Shown here: in pieces, positions 48,215-57,202 of the stretch | How the letters are laid out: the number at the start of each line of letters is the position of its first letter | Position numbering within the stretch: the first letter of the stretch is position 1 | Assembly: GCF_012223425.1 (NCBI RefSeq) | Contig: NZ_CP038797.1 | Span: forward strand, 187,353-251,352 | Reading direction: 5' to 3' | DNA length: 64,000 nt | From: Mycolicibacterium frederiksbergense | GTDB lineage: Bacteria > Actinomycetota > Actinomycetes > Mycobacteriales > Mycobacteriaceae | Notes under the pieces: generated by a model | Told to the model about the DNA's origin: nothing | The model's input: only the letters and a program-made list of their open reading frames with translations | The model's database searches: none | Program-made: the position numbers and the translations under genes

Positions 48215-49193
48215 TCTGCCCAGCCGATCATCTCGAAATGGTGATGCAGCGGAGAGTTTCGGAAGACTCTGCGGCCGGTGGTGCGAAAGGAAATGACCTG
48301 GATGACGACCGAGGCGACTTCGGCTACGAACAGTGCCCCGAGGATGATGGCCAGGATCTCGGTGCGACTGGTGACCGACAGTCCGGCGATGATGCCGCCC
48401 AGTGCAAGCGAACCTGTGTCGCCCATGATGATCTTGGCGGGGGCGGCATTCCACCATAGGAATCCGATACAGGCGCCCGCTGTCGCCGCGGCGACAAGGG
48501 TCAGATCCAGCGGATCCCGGACCTGATAGCAACCGGGGTCCGCGGTGAGGGCACACGCGTTTCGGTACTGCCAGAAGGTGATGAGCACGTAGACCGCGGC
48601 CACCATGGCCATGGCACCTGCCGCGAGCCCGTCCAGGCCGTCGGTGAGGTTGACCGCGTTCGACCACGCCGAGACGAAATGATGCAGAACACCACGAACA
48701 CCACCGGCGGCATGGTGAACGCGGCGATATCGCGCACATAGGACAGGTCGAGGCTGCCGGGAGTGAGACCATCGGAGTTGCGGAACTGCAGGGCGAGTAC
48801 CCCGAAAAGGATTGCCGCGACCAGCTGGCCAGCGCTCTTGGCCCTCTTGTTCAAGCCGAGGTTGCGCGAACGCCGCAACTTAACAGCGTCGTCAGCGAAA
48901 CCGACAGCCCCAAGGGCGGTGGCCAACGCGAGCACCAGCAGCCCCGATGCAGACGGCCCGCCACCACCGAAGGTGAGCCCAACGAGGTGTGTACCCAGGT
49001 AGCTTGCCCAGATCGCGGTGATGATCGCGAGGCCGCCCATCGTCGGCGTGCCTTGTTTGCGTTGGTGATTTTCCGGGGCTTCGTCTCGAATCGGCTGGCC
49101 CAACCCCCGCCGAGTGAACACCCGGATCAGCACCGGAGTCAGCAGAAGCGCAACCGCCAGCGCCAGGCCCGCGGCGACCAGTATCTGCTTCAC
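48215..49193 (-). pseudogene. mraY: mraY (murX) relic, main part: frameshift plus IS insertion
   Basis: Phospho-N-acetylmuramoyl-pentapeptide transferase makes lipid I. The start is GTG 49193 ([26 protein letters not shown]). Clear family blocks are [41 protein letters not shown] with the catalytic Asp pair, [31 protein letters not shown] and [10 protein letters not shown]. Near 48683 one base is lost or gained just before [17 protein letters not shown], so the frame breaks. At 48215 the IS3 copy 2 interrupts it. It is a second, non-functional mraY, since the essential copy must be elsewhere. Confidence 0.9.
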
Positions 49194-49445
49194 AGGCCGA
49201 TGCCGCCGCGTGGCGCGCAGATCGACAAACACCGGTTGGCTAGCGCCGAACCTAAAACCCCCACCGGGCAAGTATGGCGGAGCCCACTACAACGCATTCC
49301 GCTCAACTCAGTCATAGCGGGCACAGCGCGATCACACTTCATCTTGCGCCGGACTATGGGCAAACCACCACCTATCGCGAATGACGCCGCCTCCACAGCC
49401 AACCCTTGGGCCGAACAGAACAACCACCAGCAGCCGCGCCGGCGC

Positions 49446-49565
49446 TGTCGATCGTCAAACTGGATGGCGAACGTCGCCGCTTCTAGCTGTGCGTTTCCAT
49501 GATAGTCACGGAGATGGCGGAGCGTTTTTGGTCATCTAAGTGGCGAAAGTCGGAACGGTACGGTT
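49446..49565 (+). repeat. IS-end-like repeat, copy B
   Basis: About 120 bp matching copy A at 39125-39245 over its whole length with scattered differences. It lies in the 49194-49727 intergenic region, which otherwise shows no gene. Confidence 0.6.
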
Positions 49566-49727
49566 GCGCCAATTTTGCGATGTACGACGCGACTCTTGGC
49601 TGCTCACACTACCGACCTTGACAGGCCCTCGAGTCTGATAGTTCAGGCGGACGCTGCTGGTCACCAGGTCAAGATGGCCCCGGCCGATTTGGTCGCTCGC
49701 AGAAACGCTTCGAGGAGAAGCCTGAGA

Positions 49728-50378
49728 TCACCGGGTGATGTCGACGGAGGAGTTCGGCGCGTTGAAAAATGTTTGTAGGGCGGATTTGACACCGTCGATG
49801 CCGACGAGCGTGGCGACGTCATCCAGTGACAACAAGCCCGCCGCTAGTCCAAGTACAAGCTGCCCGTCGGCGGTCAGCACGGCGTCAAGTTGACGGCCGT
49901 CGGGTCTGCTGACGTCGATGCCGTTATCGGTGGCGCTCAGTTGGAGCGTCAGGCCGTCCACGGTGACTCCCACGGCCACGGACTGATCAATCGGCATGCG
50001 CCCCGAGAACAGCGCGGGAAGTGCCACCAAGAGCCCGTCTGGACGGAATTTATCTCCTTCGGGTCCGCGGATCATCAGCGGCGTCGACCATCGGACCAGT
50101 GCGTTGACGGGTTCGCGGAGCTGGGTGCCCCACGGGGTGAGGGCGTAGGTGATCGCGTTGGCGCCATCGGACAAGCACCGCTCGACCACGCCGGCTGCCT
50201 CCAAGTCTCGGAGCCGGTCGGTCAGCAGGTTCGTCGCGATACCCGACAGCCCTTCCCGCAGCTCGCCGAACCGCGCGGGCGCTATCAATAACTCGCGGAC
50301 GATCAACAAATTCCACCGGTCACCGACCACATCCAGGGCCCGGGCAAGTCCGCAGTACTGACCGTAATCTCGACTCAT
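49728..50378 (-). CDS. HxlR-family transcriptional regulator
   Basis: 216 residues. The N-terminal winged HTH of the HxlR type is clear: CGLARALDVVGDRWNLLIVRELLIAPARFGELREGLSGIATNLLTDRLRDLEAAGVVER, then YALTPWGTQL. The C-terminal 110 residues are a second, SCP2-like or ligand-binding domain (GVTVDGLTLQLSATDNG, AVLTADGQLVLGLAAG). The gene is divergent from the haloalkane dehalogenase gene with a 60-70 bp gap and probably controls it. ATG 50378 and GTG 50381 are both possible starts. Confidence 0.88.
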   Translation of the reverse strand: MSRDYGQYCGLARALDVVGDRWNLLIVRELLIAPARFGELREGLSGIATNLLTDRLRDLEAAGVVERCLSDGANAITYALTPWGTQLREPVNALVRWSTPLMIRGPEGDKFRPDGLLVALPALFSGRMPIDQSVAVGVTVDGLTLQLSATDNGIDVSRPDGRQLDAVLTADGQLVLGLAAGLLSLDDVATLVGIDGVKSALQTFFNAPNSSVDITR

Positions 50379-50445
50379 CACACATCCACTTGCTAATTTA
50401 AACCATGCTTGCTTATATCATCCTACACACGTCGAGGGGATGAAC
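50379..50445. promoter_or_regulatory. Divergent promoter region between regulator and dehalogenase
   Basis: AT-rich for this window, with ACTTGCTAATTTAAACCATGCTTGCTTATAT containing two TTGCT direct repeats 16-17 bases apart. It is a likely HxlR operator. The GAGGGG at 50434-50439 serves as ribosome site for the dehalogenase. Confidence 0.45.
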
Positions 50446-51324
50446 ATGCCAGGTGCAGAGCGACCCGCTTGGGTCGATGACACGTTGTTCCCGTTCGACA
50501 GCAGGTTCATCGATATCGATGGGCACACCCTCCACTACGTCGATGAAGGCTCGGGCCCCACGCTGCTGTTCCTGCACGGCAACCCGACCTGGTCGTTCGA
50601 CTACGGCAAGGTCGTAGCGTCCCTGCGCAGCGAATTCCGTTGTATCGCAGTCGAGTACCCAGGATTTGGGCTATCCGTGGCCGCGCCGGAATACCGGTAC
50701 CTGCCCACAGAGCACGCCCAGGCAATCGGCAAATTCGTTGACGCGCTAGGCCTCAACGGGGTCACGCTGGTGGCACATGACTGGGGTGGACCGATCGGAT
50801 TGGCGACGGTGCAACAGCGCCCGGAGGTCTTTGACCGATTGGTGCTGACCAACACCTGGGCCTGGCCGGTCGCTGCGCCGCTCGTGCAGATCATGTCCCA
50901 TGTGATGGGCAGCCCGATAGGACGGTTGCTGATCCGACAACTCAACCTCTTCGTCAACGTCATGATCCCCATCGGGCACCGACTCACCAAGCCCACCACC
51001 GAACAGATGACCCATTATCAGAAGGCCCTCGACAGCCCCGCGCGGCGGGAAGCATCGGCGGTCTTTCCCCGTGAAATCACCGTCAGCCGAGCCTTTCTCG
51101 CCGACGTCGAAGCCGGACTACCCGATATCGCGGCACTACCGACGCTGATCATCTGGGGCGACGCCGACTTCGCCTTCGGGAACACTGAACTGCGACGATG
51201 GGAGCAGACCTTCACCGATCACCACACCGTCATCGTCGAAGGTGCCGGCCACTTCGTGCCTTCCGATGCCCCCGAACAGTTCGCGGCAGCGATCCGCAAC
51301 TGGTATCCCCCCTCAGGGTCGTAG
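50446..51324 (+). CDS. Haloalkane dehalogenase-like alpha/beta hydrolase
   Basis: 292 residues from ATG 50446, which has GAGGGG at the right distance; ATG 50440 is too close to it. The alpha/beta hydrolase triad is Asp in VAHDWGGPIG (nucleophile), a late acidic residue around WGDADFAFG, and His in GAGHFVPSDAP. The oxyanion/halide site Asn-x-x-Trp is present in HGNPTWSF. This pattern is that of haloalkane dehalogenases (hydrolytic release of halide), known in several mycobacteria (DhaA/DhmA types). Epoxide hydrolases share the fold but usually have HGFPE here. Divergent regulator upstream. Confidence 0.85.
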   Translation: MPGAERPAWVDDTLFPFDSRFIDIDGHTLHYVDEGSGPTLLFLHGNPTWSFDYGKVVASLRSEFRCIAVEYPGFGLSVAAPEYRYLPTEHAQAIGKFVDALGLNGVTLVAHDWGGPIGLATVQQRPEVFDRLVLTNTWAWPVAAPLVQIMSHVMGSPIGRLLIRQLNLFVNVMIPIGHRLTKPTTEQMTHYQKALDSPARREASAVFPREITVSRAFLADVEAGLPDIAALPTLIIWGDADFAFGNTELRRWEQTFTDHHTVIVEGAGHFVPSDAPEQFAAAIRNWYPPSGS

Positions 51325-51476
51325 TGTCCGCCGATCCGCCAGCTCAGCAGCGCACAACGAGTCGCAGGGTCGGGATTGCTGCCGCGGTAGGCGTCGCGGT
51401 CCTTGCCATCAACCTCGACGTCACGACAGTACGACTCACTGAGAGGGCGGATACCATGCGATCCCCGACGGGTTAG
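51324..51476 (+). CDS. Short frame with one membrane segment, doubtful gene
   Basis: 50 codons from a GTG overlapping the dehalogenase stop. It contains RRVGIAAAVGVAVLAINLDVTTVRL, resembling the first helix of an MFS drug transporter (INLDVTTVRL near the usual LDxTVVN motif). It may be the start of a lost transporter gene. No continuation is visible. Confidence 0.3.
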   Translation: MSADPPAQQRTTSRRVGIAAAVGVAVLAINLDVTTVRLTERADTMRSPTG

Positions 51477-51556
51477 GCCGCGGTTAGACCGGGTTAGGCC
51501 GTCTGTTCGCCCGAGATGTCGGCTTACCGTTCTCAGTCGATGTCCCGAGGGTTCGG

Positions 51557-51700
51557 TTGATCCGCGCAATAGAGTACCCAGGGACGGCATCACCATCTAC
51601 CGACGCAGCTCACGCAGCCGGGTTCAGTGACAGCTCACACGCCATCAAGGCGCTCCGTGAGATGTTTGGCATCCGCCCCCGTCGGCGCGTACCGGAGTCG
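51557..51700 (+). pseudogene. AraC-family regulator remnant (C-terminal HTH only)
   Basis: DAAHAAGFSDSSHAIKALREMFGIRPRR matches the second HTH of AraC/XylS regulators (AAxxAGFSDxSHxxRxFRxxFGxxP). There is no N-terminal domain upstream in frame. The surrounding 51477-51807 shows no other gene. Confidence 0.55.
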
Positions 51701-51807
51701 ACCTGCAGTAACCAGGAGGCGTCGTGCTCGCCTCGTGTGATATCAGTAAGGCGCCCCAGCTTCCGGCCTTGCCGCTCCAGCTGGTTTGCGTTTGGAAGGA
51801 TGGACCG

Positions 51808-53355
51808 GTGACCGGACCGACCTCACCGCCCGACGATCAGGCGGGGCCATGCCCGCTGCCCAACCTGGACTCCCGCGCCGCGGCGGCGCTGGTGGTCGCG
51901 GCGGCGGCCGCCGTGTTGGTGGTCGAAATCACCGCCCTGCGGCTGTTGGCCCCGTACCTAGGTCTGACACTAGAGACCAGTACTCTCGTCATCGGAATCG
52001 CCCTCGCGGCAATAGCTCTCGGCTCGTGGGCCGGCGGCCGCATGTCCGATCGCATTGATCCGCGCCAGCTCATCGGATCCGCGCTCGGCGGGTCGGGCGC
52101 CGTTGTGGCGCTCACGCCGGCCATGCTGCGCATGGCGGCCGAATTGGCGCCTCCGCTGCTACTCATCGTTGCCTCGCTGGCCATCCTGGTGCCGGGTGTC
52201 CTCCTGTCCGCGGTGACACCGATGGTGACAAAGCTCCGCCTGACCACCATCGACCACACCGGCACGGTTGTCGGACAGTTGTCCGGACTCGGCACGGTCG
52301 GTGCAATCGGCGGCACCGTCCTAACTGGATTCGTGCTGATTTCGCGATTGCCGGTCAGCGTCATCCTGATCGGACTCGGGGCGCTACTGATTCTGGGCGG
52401 AGCCGTCGTCGAGTGGCGAATGCGCCGATTCAACCGCATCAATGCCGCCGGACTCGCGCTGATCCTTATCGCCGGCACTCTCGCCAACTACGTCGCGCCG
52501 GGCGGCTGCGACACCGAAACCAAATACCACTGCCTTCGAGTCGTGGCCGACCCCGAACGCGACACCGGCCACACACTAGTTCTGGACGGCCTGAACCATT
52601 CGTATGTCGATCTCGAAGATCCCACCCTTTTGCAGTTCATCTACGTTCGCGCTCTTGCGTCGGTGGTCGACGCCGCCTTCCCCGCAGGTCATCGTTTGGC
52701 CGCCTATCACCTCGGGGGCGGCGGGCTCACCTTTCCCCGGTATTTGGCGGCCACCCGACCCGGGACCGACAGCCTTGTCTCCGAGATCGACGGTGGCGTG
52801 GTGCGTACCGACCACGACAAGCTCGGGCTGCAACCCGGTGCCGGCATCGACGTCCGCGTCGAAGACGGCAGACTCGGACTGCGGCGTCTCGCTGCAGGCA
52901 GCCGGGATCTGATTGTCGGCGACGCCTTCGGGGGCGTCAGCGTGCCGTGGCATCTCACGACTTCCGAAGCGATCGCCGATGTACGCCGAGCGCTCAACGA
53001 CACCGGGATATACGTGGCCAACCTCATCGACTACGGCGAGCTGTCTTTTGCGCGCGCCGAAGTCGCCACCCTCACGCAAAGCTTCAATCACATACTGCTC
53101 GCCGGTGAACCACGCGACCTCGGCCTGGATGCTGCGACCGCACCTGATGGGGGCAATCTTGTAGTCGTTGCCTCCAATCGAGTCCTCGACTCCGGCGCCA
53201 TTCAGATGGATCTGGATGCTCGCGCTACGCAGTGGAAGGTCCTAAAGGGAGCAGCCGTTCTGCGCCGCTGGGTCGGCGACGCCAAGACGCTTACGGACAA
53301 CTACGCTCCCGTTGACCAGCTCCTGGAAACGTCCGCTGCGCGAAGCGGACGTTAG
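51808..53355 (+). CDS. Membrane-fused spermidine synthase-like protein
   Basis: 515 residues from GTG 51808, which has AAGGA 8 bases upstream; the longer frame to 51724 lacks one. The N-terminal 235 residues hold about seven membrane helices of the 'fused MFS/spermidine synthase' type (AAALVVAAAAAVLVVEITALRLLAPYLG, PGVLLSAVTPMVTKLRL). The C-terminal 270 residues are a Rossmann-like aminopropyltransferase domain. YHLGGGGLTFPRYLAATRPGTDSLVSEIDGGVV fits the SAM-binding motif and DLIVGDAFGGVSVPWHLTT fits the active-site Asp region. The true reaction of this family in mycobacteria is not established. Confidence 0.85.
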   Translation: MTGPTSPPDDQAGPCPLPNLDSRAAAALVVAAAAAVLVVEITALRLLAPYLGLTLETSTLVIGIALAAIALGSWAGGRMSDRIDPRQLIGSALGGSGAVVALTPAMLRMAAELAPPLLLIVASLAILVPGVLLSAVTPMVTKLRLTTIDHTGTVVGQLSGLGTVGAIGGTVLTGFVLISRLPVSVILIGLGALLILGGAVVEWRMRRFNRINAAGLALILIAGTLANYVAPGGCDTETKYHCLRVVADPERDTGHTLVLDGLNHSYVDLEDPTLLQFIYVRALASVVDAAFPAGHRLAAYHLGGGGLTFPRYLAATRPGTDSLVSEIDGGVVRTDHDKLGLQPGAGIDVRVEDGRLGLRRLAAGSRDLIVGDAFGGVSVPWHLTTSEAIADVRRALNDTGIYVANLIDYGELSFARAEVATLTQSFNHILLAGEPRDLGLDAATAPDGGNLVVVASNRVLDSGAIQMDLDARATQWKVLKGAAVLRRWVGDAKTLTDNYAPVDQLLETSAARSGR

Positions 53356-53465
53356 CGAACTACACGCGTCGCGCCACGCGGCGGAACACAGGCGATCCGC
53401 CCATCGCAGGCCGCCATGCTCAATTGCCCAGTATCAGCGCAGGCGCGGGCAATGCCCCGCTGGTT

Positions 53466-53496
53466 CAGCGTGGTGGGGCCCGGTTCTTCCACGCTG
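53466..53496. terminator. Hairpin between convergent genes
   Basis: CAGCGTGG (53466-53473) pairs with CCACGCTG (53489-53496) around a 15-base loop, about 110 bp after the spermidine-synthase-like gene. No U-tract. Confidence 0.4.
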
Positions 53497-53574
53497 TCCG
53501 AAATTAGCTCACCGCATGGCAATTCACGCCGGCGGAGCGGAATGCGCGAGACAGCCGGCGGACTGACCTTGCAA

Positions 53575-54126
53575 TCACGACCCGATCAGAATCCGCGCCA
53601 GCTCGGTGGTCGTCTCGACGCCGTCGTTGTACCCGCCTTCGTCGCCCAGACCGTTCATAACGGCCAGGGCGTAGCGCTGGTCCGGACCTGCGAGGCCGAC
53701 AGAGTTGACCACCCAGCCACCCTGCTCCTGTGACCAGCCGTTCTTGTTGCCGAGCGTCGTCGCCGCACCGGCGCCCCAGACTCCCCACTGCTGTGAGCTG
53801 TCGACCCGCTGCATCTAGGTGACCACTGCTGCCCCGTGGGCCAGCTTGATTGTCGATGCGGTCCAGCTCGGTGTCCCGGCGGGGACGCTGCGGTAGCGCG
53901 CGCCGGTGACACGGTCGCGCAGCACGGACCCGATCGTTCCCGGGCGGGTGGCGACGTACTTCTCGGCGGCCGCGATGCGCTGTTTCAGCACACATTGCGG
54001 ATCTGCGGTGCCGCAGGTCGCGCAGGCAATCGGCGCTGAGCGCAACGCCAAGGCGCTGAACAGGGCGAATATTCGGCGCCGCCAAGGGCAGTAGGCAGGC
54101 GCTTTCTTCTGTTTCAGCTCTAACAC
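53575..54126 (-). pseudogene. Class A beta-lactamase-like serine hydrolase, internally deleted
   Basis: The N-terminal part holds a Cys-rich leader and AEKYVATRPGTIGSVLRDRVTGARYRSVPAGTPSWTASTIKLA, where S-T-I-K is the SxxK active site. It ends in an in-frame TAG at 53815. The same frame continues with SSQQWGVWGAGAATTLGNKNGWSQEQGGWVVNSVG, the KTG-like region and C-terminal domain. About 70-100 residues between them, including the usual SxN and Glu region, are missing. The gene therefore has an internal deletion plus a stop and is inactive. Confidence 0.75.
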
Positions 54127-54174
54127 GGCCAGCAGGTCGTGGGCCGGATGCGTCCCGCGTGTCGCAATTTGCCA

Positions 54175-54735
54175 TCAAAGGCGTGTTCTGCAGGGGGCCT
54201 CGACGGCGGCGCGCAGATCCTCGGCACGACGCGGCGCAATCTGCTGGCCGTTGACGAAGAAAGTGGGCGTGCTCATCACACCCTGCGCTTCGCTGTCTTG
54301 CTGATCGACGCGAATACGCTCCAACGTCCCCGGATCGTTGTAGGCGGCCTCAAACGCCCCGTGTCCAGTCCGAGGTCGGCAGCGAAACCGCGGAAGACGT
54401 CCTCGGCGGGTACGCGCTGCTCACCCCACTGGGCCTGTGTTTCGAACATCTTGCGGTACATCGCTTCAAGCTGGCTTTGCTGGGCGGCGGCTTCCACGGC
54501 GCGCGGCGCGTTCGCCGTTGAAGTGACCTGACAGTGGAAAGTAGCGCATGACAAATTCGACGCGGTCACCGTACTCGTTGCGCAACTCTTCGACGAGAGG
54601 GTAGGCGGCGCGACAGCCTTCGCATTCGAAGTCGAGAAACTCCACGACGGTGACCTTGGCATTCTGCGGATCGTTGAGGCGGTGGCGGCTCTCGCGCACC
54701 ACCTGCGCGCCGCCGGTGTCGGCGGTGGCAGGCAC
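54175..54735 (-). pseudogene. DsbA-like thioredoxin-fold protein, frameshifted
   Basis: Three pieces in order on the minus strand. KVTVVEFLDFECEGCRAAYPLVEEL carries the CxxC redox site, in one frame. QSQLEAMYRKMFETQAQWGEQRVPAEDVFRGFAADLGLD is in a second frame. AYNDPGTLERIRVDQQDSEAQGVMSTPTFFVNGQQI has the cis-Pro loop and is in a third. Two indels near 54510 and 54360 therefore split a normal DsbA-family gene. N-terminal export or membrane sequences are not clear. Confidence 0.82.
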
Positions 54736-55009
54736 TGGTCGCCGTCGGCACGATCGTGTGGCTCTCGAGCGAACTGATGTTTCTTCGCCGGTCCGTTCGC
54801 GATGTACTTCACCGCACGCGCAGCCCGACGCGTGGCCCCCGGAACCCCCAGAACTCAGTCTGGTGCTCGCGGTCCCGGTGACCCTGTGCGTTCGCGTGAT
54901 TAGCCAGCCAAACCATCTACTGCCTTACTACGTATATAGTCGGATGCACGGCCGCACGCAAGAATCCGTGGCGCGACAACGGCCGCCATAGTCAAAAGGA
55001 AGTGCACTG

Positions 55010-55180
55010 GTGGCCACTCTCACACGACTACTGCTGACCGCGTTCGCGGTCATCGGCGCGGGCGTTTACCTCTCAGTTCAAGTCGCGTCCACCGTGACTG
55101 CGCAGGGCCAGGTCGAAGATGCCGGCCAACTTGTGCGGCGGTCGACAAGGCCTTGGCGCAGTAGCGGGAGCACAAGGTAG
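55010..55180 (+). CDS. 56-residue exported or membrane peptide before the L,D-transpeptidase
   Basis: GTG 55010 has AAAGGAAG at 54995-55002, about 7 bases upstream. It reads MATLTRLLLTAFAVIGAGVY then LSVQVASTVTAQGQVEDAG and ends 3 bases before the next ATG. One N-terminal hydrophobic segment could be a signal peptide or anchor. A TATAGT -10 box lies at 54935-54940 upstream. Its function is unknown, but the spacing shows it is translated with the transpeptidase gene. Confidence 0.65.
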   Translation: MATLTRLLLTAFAVIGAGVYLSVQVASTVTAQGQVEDAGQLVRRSTRPWRSSGSTR

Positions 55181-55183
55181 ACC

Positions 55184-56077
55184 ATGGATCTCATTCGTCA
55201 TTCCCTCACCACGGTCGTCGCCACCGGATCAGTAGTCATTGCGCTCTTCACGAGCGCGACTGCATCCGCTGAGCCGACTGTCCCGCCAGCACCTAACCCG
55301 GGTGAGCCGTTCGCGACATCGATTCTTCCCAGCGAAACACCGGCGGGCCAGAATTCAGCCCCCTATGTCGGGGATCCGGTCTTCGCGCCGCCGACGTTCA
55401 ACCCGCTCAACGGCTCGCTGGTCGGTGTGGCCAAGCCCGTCATCATCAATTTTCAGCGACCGATCGCCGACCGCCCACTGGCCGAACAAGCCGTCCATAT
55501 TTCGTCCAATCCTGCGGTGCCCGGTAAGTTCTACTGGATGAGCGACACCCAACTGCGTTGGCGTCCCCTCGACTTCTGGCCGGCCAAGGCGACTGTCACT
55601 ATCGACGCCAGTGGCACCAAGTCGAGCTTTCGCACCGGCGACGCTTTGGTGGCGACCATCGACGATGCCACCCATCAGATGGAGGTCGTGCGCAACGGCC
55701 AACTCGTAAAGACCATCCCAGTGTCGTTGGGTAAGCTTGGATATGAGACACCGAACGGCACCTATTACGTATTGGAGAAGTTCGCCGAGATGGTCATGGA
55801 CTCTTCGACCTACGGCGTTCCAATCGATTCCCCGGAGGGCTACCGACTCAAGGTTCAGGACGCGGTGCGGATCAACAACGCCGGAATCTTCGTCCACGGC
55901 GCCCCCTGGTCTATCGCCGACCAGGGCAAGCGCAACGTCAGCCACGGCTGCCCCAACCTCAGCCCAGCCGACGCGCAGTGGTTCTTCGACAACTTCGGCA
56001 GCGGTGACCCGGTCGTGGTGAAGAATTCCGTCGGCACATATAACGAGAATGACGGCGCTCAAGATTGGCAGATCTGA
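55184..56077 (+). CDS. L,D-transpeptidase (YkuD domain) with Ig-like domain
   Basis: 297 residues. A signal peptide covers residues 1-29 (ending TSATASAEP). An Ig-like bacterial domain follows at about 75-150 ([26 protein letters not shown] to SGTKSSF). The YkuD catalytic domain is at 155-285 with [27 protein letters not shown] and the active site HGAPW...SHGCPNLS, where Cys in SHGC is the nucleophile. It forms 3-3 cross-links in mycobacterial peptidoglycan and is typically resistant to most beta-lactams. It resembles LdtMt-type proteins. It is an extra, element-borne copy. Confidence 0.92.
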   Translation: MDLIRHSLTTVVATGSVVIALFTSATASAEPTVPPAPNPGEPFATSILPSETPAGQNSAPYVGDPVFAPPTFNPLNGSLVGVAKPVIINFQRPIADRPLAEQAVHISSNPAVPGKFYWMSDTQLRWRPLDFWPAKATVTIDASGTKSSFRTGDALVATIDDATHQMEVVRNGQLVKTIPVSLGKLGYETPNGTYYVLEKFAEMVMDSSTYGVPIDSPEGYRLKVQDAVRINNAGIFVHGAPWSIADQGKRNVSHGCPNLSPADAQWFFDNFGSGDPVVVKNSVGTYNENDGAQDWQI

Positions 56078-56130
56078 GAACCTTAGCCCAGCGATGTTCG
56101 CCCTTGGAACTCGCGCAGACAGGCCGTCGA

Positions 56131-56573
56131 TTAGAACCGGTACGACACTCCCTCGTATGCCCAGGTCAACGCCTCGGCACTCGCACTGACGTTCACGCGG
56201 CATATCGGATCGACATGTTCTTGGTGGCTGACGCCGACGCCGAGTACGAACACCTCAACCGCCGAGGCGATGTCGCGTAACTGGACTGGGCCCAATGAGA
56301 TCGTTGTTACTCCCCCGGAGTTTCGCAGCTCCGACGCCGCGGCGTGATTGGCAACAATCTGACCCGGCTCAGCTATGGCGGCAAGTCGGGCCGTGGTGTT
56401 GACGCTCCGAAGACGTCGCCACCGCGCTTCACTACCGGGCCAGCACCGAATCACGCCCACAGCAACGGAAATCCATCGATATCGCGTGTCGCGTCACTGA
56501 GTCGTCGCACGAACGCCAGCGCCGCCACAATATACGGGCTGGCGACCATGACGGCGTCGCCGACTTTCTAGAG
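56131..56573 (-). pseudogene. Class III adenylate/guanylate cyclase, C-terminal half, decayed
   Basis: On the minus strand: KVGDAVMVASPYIVAALAFVRRLSDATRDIDGFPLL, then a TGA, then FGAGPVVKRGGDVFG in the same frame. SVNTTARLAAIAEPGQIVANHAAASELR follows in the next frame, then ISLGPVQLRDIASAVEVFVLGV. These are the KxxGDAVM, GDVFG-xxVNxxARL and GxxxLRxIxxPVEV blocks of cyclase homology domains. There is one stop and one single-base loss. The N-terminal half is missing. Confidence 0.8.
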
Positions 56574-56644
56574 AAAACCACTTCGGGGAGTGGACGTCAC
56601 ATTCGGCCACCGCATCTGCGGATTAGCGCGACAGAACCAACGGA

Positions 56645-57202
56645 CTACATCTTTCCGCGACAGTCTGGGCAGGGGCCTTGCATGTCAGCGCACATGGGGC
56701 AGTTCTCCATCGGCATCATCATGGACCCGTTGCAACACCACATCAGTTTGGTGGTGCCGTTGTCGTAGATGACCGCCATAGGCTCTGAGCCGGTGACATC
56801 GAAGTAGAGTGCCCCAGTCGAGGATTGGCCCTGACCAAGGGTACTGGCCGGAAGTCCTTGGGGGCTGGCGATCTGCCACAGAACGGGGTAGCGCTGCCCG
56901 TCTGCGGTGACGGCATAAAGGTTCGGAATTATGGGAGTCACCGTGCCACTTGCGGCTCGGACGGTGGCGGATGCTTCCCACACTTGACCGCGAGCCTCGT
57001 ACCCGGGCAGCACGGCGGCGGATGTCCGAAGATCAGTGACGATCCACTCCTGGACGACAGCGCCTCCAGCGTCGGTCAGTTGGTGAGGCGAGCCGAATTG
57101 ATGATCGCAAGCCATCGCGGCAACAGCCGGTGGAGCGAGAGCGGCCGACACAGCGAAAATCGTCGCGAAGACGAATGTTGACAGGGAGGCGCGGAACCGC
57201 AT
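56645..57202 (-). CDS. MPT63/DUF1942-like secreted protein with Met/Cys-rich tail
   Basis: 185 residues. The signal peptide is 1-29 (ending PPAVAAMA). The core resembles MPT63 with QEWIVTDLRTSAAVLPGYEARGQVWEASATVRA, then TPIIPNLYAVTADGQRYPVLWQ and QGQSSTGALYFDVTG, an immunoglobulin-like beta sandwich. After it, an added tail of about 30 residues reads LMWCCNGSMMMPMENCPMC, then ADMQGPCPDCRGKM, with six Cys and seven Met. Such residues bind copper(I), and the copper operon lies 1.2 kb away. A GGAAGG ribosome site precedes ATG 57202. Extracellular copper sequestration is inferred. Confidence 0.82.
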   Translation of the reverse strand: MRFRASLSTFVFATIFAVSAALAPPAVAAMACDHQFGSPHQLTDAGGAVVQEWIVTDLRTSAAVLPGYEARGQVWEASATVRAASGTVTPIIPNLYAVTADGQRYPVLWQIASPQGLPASTLGQGQSSTGALYFDVTGSEPMAVIYDNGTTKLMWCCNGSMMMPMENCPMCADMQGPCPDCRGKM

